From Actinomycetota bacterium (GTDB lineage: Bacteria > Actinomycetota > Acidimicrobiia > IMCC26256 > PALSA-555), in the NCBI GenBank assembly GCA_016870595.1, contig VGBI01000011.1, positions 1-42,358 of the forward strand: a stretch of 42,358 bases of DNA, read 5' to 3'. The notes below the pieces were generated by a model. The model was not told the DNA's origin. It saw only the letters and a list, made by a program, of their open reading frames with translations, and made no database searches. Shown piece after piece: positions 40,396 through 42,358 of this stretch. Every line of letters begins with the position of its first letter. The first letter of the stretch is position 1. The translations under genes were made by a program, and so were the position numbers.

Positions 40396-40947
40396 TCATG
40401 ATCCGACCAGTGATCCGACCCCGGCATCGGCGACGCCCTCCCGACCGAGGAGCAGGCGCTTGCGCCCGGCCCCGTAGGCGTAGGCGCCGACCCCGCCCGA
40501 GGCGGGGACCACCCGGTGGCACGGGACCACGATCGCCACTGGGTTCGCGCCACAGGCCGAGCCCACGGCCCGAGTCGCCCGGGGGGCCCCGACCGCCCGG
40601 GCCACCGCACCGTAGGTGCGGACCTCGCCCCGGGGGATCGCCCGCAGGGCCGACCAGACCCGCACCTGGAACCGGGTGCCGGTGAGGTCGAGGGGGAGGT
40701 CGGGCGGCACGGGCACCCCCGCCGTCGCTGCCCGGACGACGGCCACCTCGTCGACCAGCCCGTGGTCGTCGCGGGTCGGGGAGAGGTCGGGACGGGCCCT
40801 GGCGCTCCACTCGCCGAAGCGTGCCTCGAGCGTCCCGTGGGCGTCGTCGTCGCCGTCGCCGAGGCGGACGGCGACGAGGCCCCGGGGCGACGCCGCGACG
40901 AGGAGCGGTCCGAGGTCGGAGTCCGCCACCGTGAAGCGCAGTGTCAC
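40396..40947 (-). CDS. ogt: Methylated-DNA--[protein]-cysteine S-methyltransferase
   Basis: This 183-residue suicide DNA-repair protein moves alkyl groups from O6-alkylguanine to its own Cys. The active site is PCHRV (142-146, C143). The helix-turn-helix that enters the minor groove is TYGAVARAVGAPRATRAVGS (111-130), with the arginine finger, and ACGANP follows. Its N-terminal domain is the short, poorly conserved type. The GTG at 40947 has AAAGGG close upstream and TAGAAA at the six-base leaderless position, so either initiation mode is possible. It is divergent from tRNA-Ser(GCU). Confidence 0.94.
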   Translation of the reverse strand: MTLRFTVADSDLGPLLVAASPRGLVAVRLGDGDDDAHGTLEARFGEWSARARPDLSPTRDDHGLVDEVAVVRAATAGVPVPPDLPLDLTGTRFQVRVWSALRAIPRGEVRTYGAVARAVGAPRATRAVGSACGANPVAIVVPCHRVVPASGGVGAYAYGAGRKRLLLGREGVADAGVGSLVGS

Positions 40948-40953
40948 GGACCC

Positions 40954-40959
40954 TTTCTA
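40954..40959 (-). promoter_or_regulatory. Possible leaderless -10 TAGAAA of ogt
   Basis: On the minus strand TAGAAA is followed by six bases and GTG 40947. It departs from TANNNT in its last base and overlaps the AAAGGG ribosome-site candidate. Confidence 0.35.
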
Positions 40960-40982
40960 GGCGACACCCGCCACCCGGGGCC

Positions 40983-40988
40983 TACACT
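40983..40988 (+). promoter_or_regulatory. -10 element TACACT of tRNA-Ser(GCU)
   Basis: TACACT lies 11 bases before the first tRNA base, nearly the same distance as TAGGGT before tRNA-Ser(UGA). Confidence 0.45.
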
Positions 40989-40999
40989 CCACCCCCCAC

Positions 41000-41092
41000 G
41001 GAGGGATGACCGAGTGGCCGAAGGTGCTCGCCTGCTAAGCGAGTAGGGGGTGTCAAGCCTCCTCGTGGGTTCAAATCCCACTCCCTCCGCCA
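41000..41092 (+). tRNA. tRNA-Ser (anticodon GCU)
   Basis: Acceptor stem GGAGGGA pairs with TCCCTCC (41082-41088); discriminator G and an encoded CCA (41090-41092) follow. The anticodon stem CTCGC/GCGAG encloses CTGCTAA with anticodon GCT at 41034-41036, reading AGC and AGU. The long variable arm and GGGTTCAAATCCC T-arm mark a class II serine tRNA. Its acceptor stem is identical to that of tRNA-Ser(UGA) at 29447, and the last 17 or so bases are shared. Confidence 0.97.
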
Positions 41093-41108
41093 GACGCACG
41101 GCGGCACG

Positions 41109-41217
41109 ACCCTGCCCCGTAACCACGCCCGCACCCACGTCGGCAACCCTGCCCCGCAACCACGCCCCCACCCCCCCCCCCACCCCCGCCCGCACCCCCG
41201 CCCGCAACCAGGAGGAG
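41109..41217 (+). repeat. C-rich leader with a 37-bp direct repeat and a C11 tract
   Basis: A 37-bp period is visible: ACCCTGCCCCG(T/C)AACC begins at 41109 and again at 41146. The second copy runs into a tract of 11 consecutive C (41171-41181), followed by short (CCCGC)-like repeats. GGAGGAG at 41211-41217 is the ribosome site for ATG 41229, with a rather long 11-base spacing. Confidence 0.6.
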
Positions 41218-41228
41218 CCCGGATCCCG

Positions 41229-41891
41229 ATGGGAGCCCCGCCCCCCGCCCCGGACGCCGCGGCCGCCGAGGTGTGCGACGCGCTCGCCCGCCACGGCGCC
41301 GCCACCCTCGGCGAGTGCGGCGCCCACCGGATGCGGCCCCGCATCCGCCCGGTGTGGCCGGGCGCGTCGCTGGTGGGTCCGGCGGTGCCGGTGCGCTGCA
41401 CCCCGGGCGACAACCTCGCGATCCACGTCGGGGTCACCCAGGCGCCGCCCGGGTCGGTCCTCGTCGTCGACGTCGGCGACCTCCCCGAGTTCGGCTACTG
41501 GGGTGAGATCCTGACCACCGCCGCCGAGGCCGCCGGGATCGCCGGCCTGGTGATCGACGGCTGCGTGCGCGACGTCGACGCACTCGCCGCGCACGGCTTC
41601 CCCGTCTTCTCGTCGGGCATCGCGCTCACCGGCGCGACCAAGCACCGGCCGGGTGCAGTGGGCGCGCCGGTGACGGTCGGCGACGCACCCGTCGCAGCGG
41701 GCGACTGGGTCGTGGGCGACGTCGACGGCGTGGTGGTCGTGCCCGCCGCCGCCCTGGGTGCGGTCCGCGCCGCCGCCCGGGCCCGCACCGACACCGAGGC
41801 CGGGCTCTTCCGCGAGCTGCGGGCCGGGCGCACGACGGTCGAGCTCCTCGGCCTCGACCCCACCCCGGTCACGGTCGATCCCCCCGCCTGA
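41229..41891 (+). CDS. RraA-like protein / 4-hydroxy-4-methyl-2-oxoglutarate aldolase family
   Basis: This 220-residue member of the RraA/HMG-CHA aldolase family forms trimers or hexamers. The active-site elements are GYWGEILTTAAEAAG (89-103) and DGCVRD (110-115), which bind Mg2+ and pyruvate in the aldolases; then GFPVFSSGIALTGATK (123-138) and the end VVGDVDGVVVVPAAAL. Aldolase members split 4-hydroxy-4-methyl-2-oxoglutarate or oxaloacetate; RraA itself inhibits RNase E. With the DGxxRD metal-binding motif intact, an aldolase or decarboxylase is more likely. ATG 41229 lies behind GGAGGAG. Confidence 0.9.
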   Translation: MGAPPPAPDAAAAEVCDALARHGAATLGECGAHRMRPRIRPVWPGASLVGPAVPVRCTPGDNLAIHVGVTQAPPGSVLVVDVGDLPEFGYWGEILTTAAEAAGIAGLVIDGCVRDVDALAAHGFPVFSSGIALTGATKHRPGAVGAPVTVGDAPVAAGDWVVGDVDGVVVVPAAALGAVRAAARARTDTEAGLFRELRAGRTTVELLGLDPTPVTVDPPA

Positions 41892-41937
41892 CCTGCGCCC
41901 TGACTCCCGCCTGACCCGGCCGGCGACCGGGACGCGC

Positions 41938-42358
41938 TCAGGCGTGGACCAGGTTGGGCGGGGTCTCGCCCGCCAGCACCGCGAGCGCCCCGGCGCAGGC
42001 GAGGTGGGCCATGCGCACGCGGGTGGCCACCGACGCCGAGCCGAGGTGTGGCAGCAGCACGGTGCGGGGGGCGGTGAGCAGGCGGGGGTGCACCTCGGGC
42101 TCGCGCTCGTAGACGTCGATGCCCGCCGCGAACAGTCGGCCGGCGTGGAGCGCCTCGGCGAGCGCAGCCTCGTCGACCACCGGTCCCCGCGCGGTGTTCA
42201 CCAGCACGGCGGTCGGCTTCATCAGCGCGAGCCGACGGGCGTCGACGAGGTGGCGGGTCTCGTCGGTGAGGGGCGTGTGGAGGCTCACGACGTCGCTGCT
42301 CGCGAGCATCCCGTCGAGGTCGGCGGTCCACCCCGCGATGCCGTGTCGTTGCGGGTGT
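41938..42358 (-). CDS. D-isomer-specific 2-hydroxyacid dehydrogenase (C-terminal part)
   Basis: The frame runs off the right edge, so the N-terminal catalytic and most of the NAD-binding domain are outside the window. About 139 residues are visible: SSDVVSLHTPLTDETRHLVD, then LMKPTAVLVNTARGPVVDEA with the catalytic Arg, AAGIDVYEREP with the Glu, and LLPHLGSASVATR with the catalytic His. These are typical of glyoxylate/hydroxypyruvate reductase-like NAD(P)H enzymes. It converges on the RraA-like gene 46 bp away; an alpha-keto-acid theme links the two, but co-function is only suggested. Confidence 0.92.
   Translation of the reverse strand, partial: HPQRHGIAGWTADLDGMLASSDVVSLHTPLTDETRHLVDARRLALMKPTAVLVNTARGPVVDEAALAEALHAGRLFAAGIDVYEREPEVHPRLLTAPRTVLLPHLGSASVATRVRMAHLACAGALAVLAGETPPNLVHA

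Overview
The window is a high-GC bacterial chromosome segment, most likely from an actinobacterium. The signs are the G/C bias at third codon positions, many GTG starts, paired acyl-CoA dehydrogenases and crotonases, a flavin monooxygenase, a DUF4333 protein, and many genes whose only upstream signal is a TANNNT hexamer six bases before the start codon (leaderless initiation). An acidimicrobial or similar lineage would fit, but no 16S or other marker here fixes the taxon.

Layout. 1-5.9 kb: end of a surface-type protein, a sulfotransferase, an XRE regulator divergent from a 70-residue excisionase-like DNA-binding protein with twin operators between them, Dps, two SDR enzymes (one with a DUF2867 tail), and the first 24 codons of an FAD oxidoreductase. 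Near 5.93 kb this fragment runs head-on into a truncated sulfonate-type substrate-binding protein. 5.9-10.1 kb: that fragment, an unusual three-part permease fusion behind a hairpin and palindrome, and two poorly supported ORFs. 10.1-14.7 kb: two divergent crotonases, a single-chain EtfB-EtfA fusion, a YqeY-type protein, and a scar made of the 3' ends of a LysR gene and katG. 14.8-18.8 kb: a siderophore-interacting protein with an MFS exporter, and a flavin monooxygenase. 18.8-24.8 kb: a RelE/Phd toxin-antitoxin pair, an amidohydrolase-fold protein lacking metal ligands, an acyl-CoA dehydrogenase pair, and three single genes. 24.8-31.3 kb: zwf-ridA-msrB on the minus strand; pheA-serS-tRNA-Ser(UGA), a second amidohydrolase and a carbonic anhydrase on the plus strand. 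31.3-40.2 kb: an alpha/beta hydrolase, a copper amine oxidase and a complete peptide-type ABC importer operon. 40.4-42.4 kb: an alkyltransferase, tRNA-Ser(GCU), an RraA-like aldolase and a partial 2-hydroxyacid dehydrogenase.

How the genes work together. Much of the content suits an aerobic heterotroph that degrades acyl-CoA, cyclic or amine substrates: crotonases, acyl-CoA dehydrogenases, ETF, monooxygenase and amine oxidase, with peptide uptake. Stress protection is visible in Dps, MsrB and G6PDH, while KatG and its probable regulator survive only as remnants. The most notable items are the katG/LysR scar, the 5.93-kb junction, the permease fusion, the twin-operator switch, the ETF fusion and the recurrent leaderless promoter pattern.
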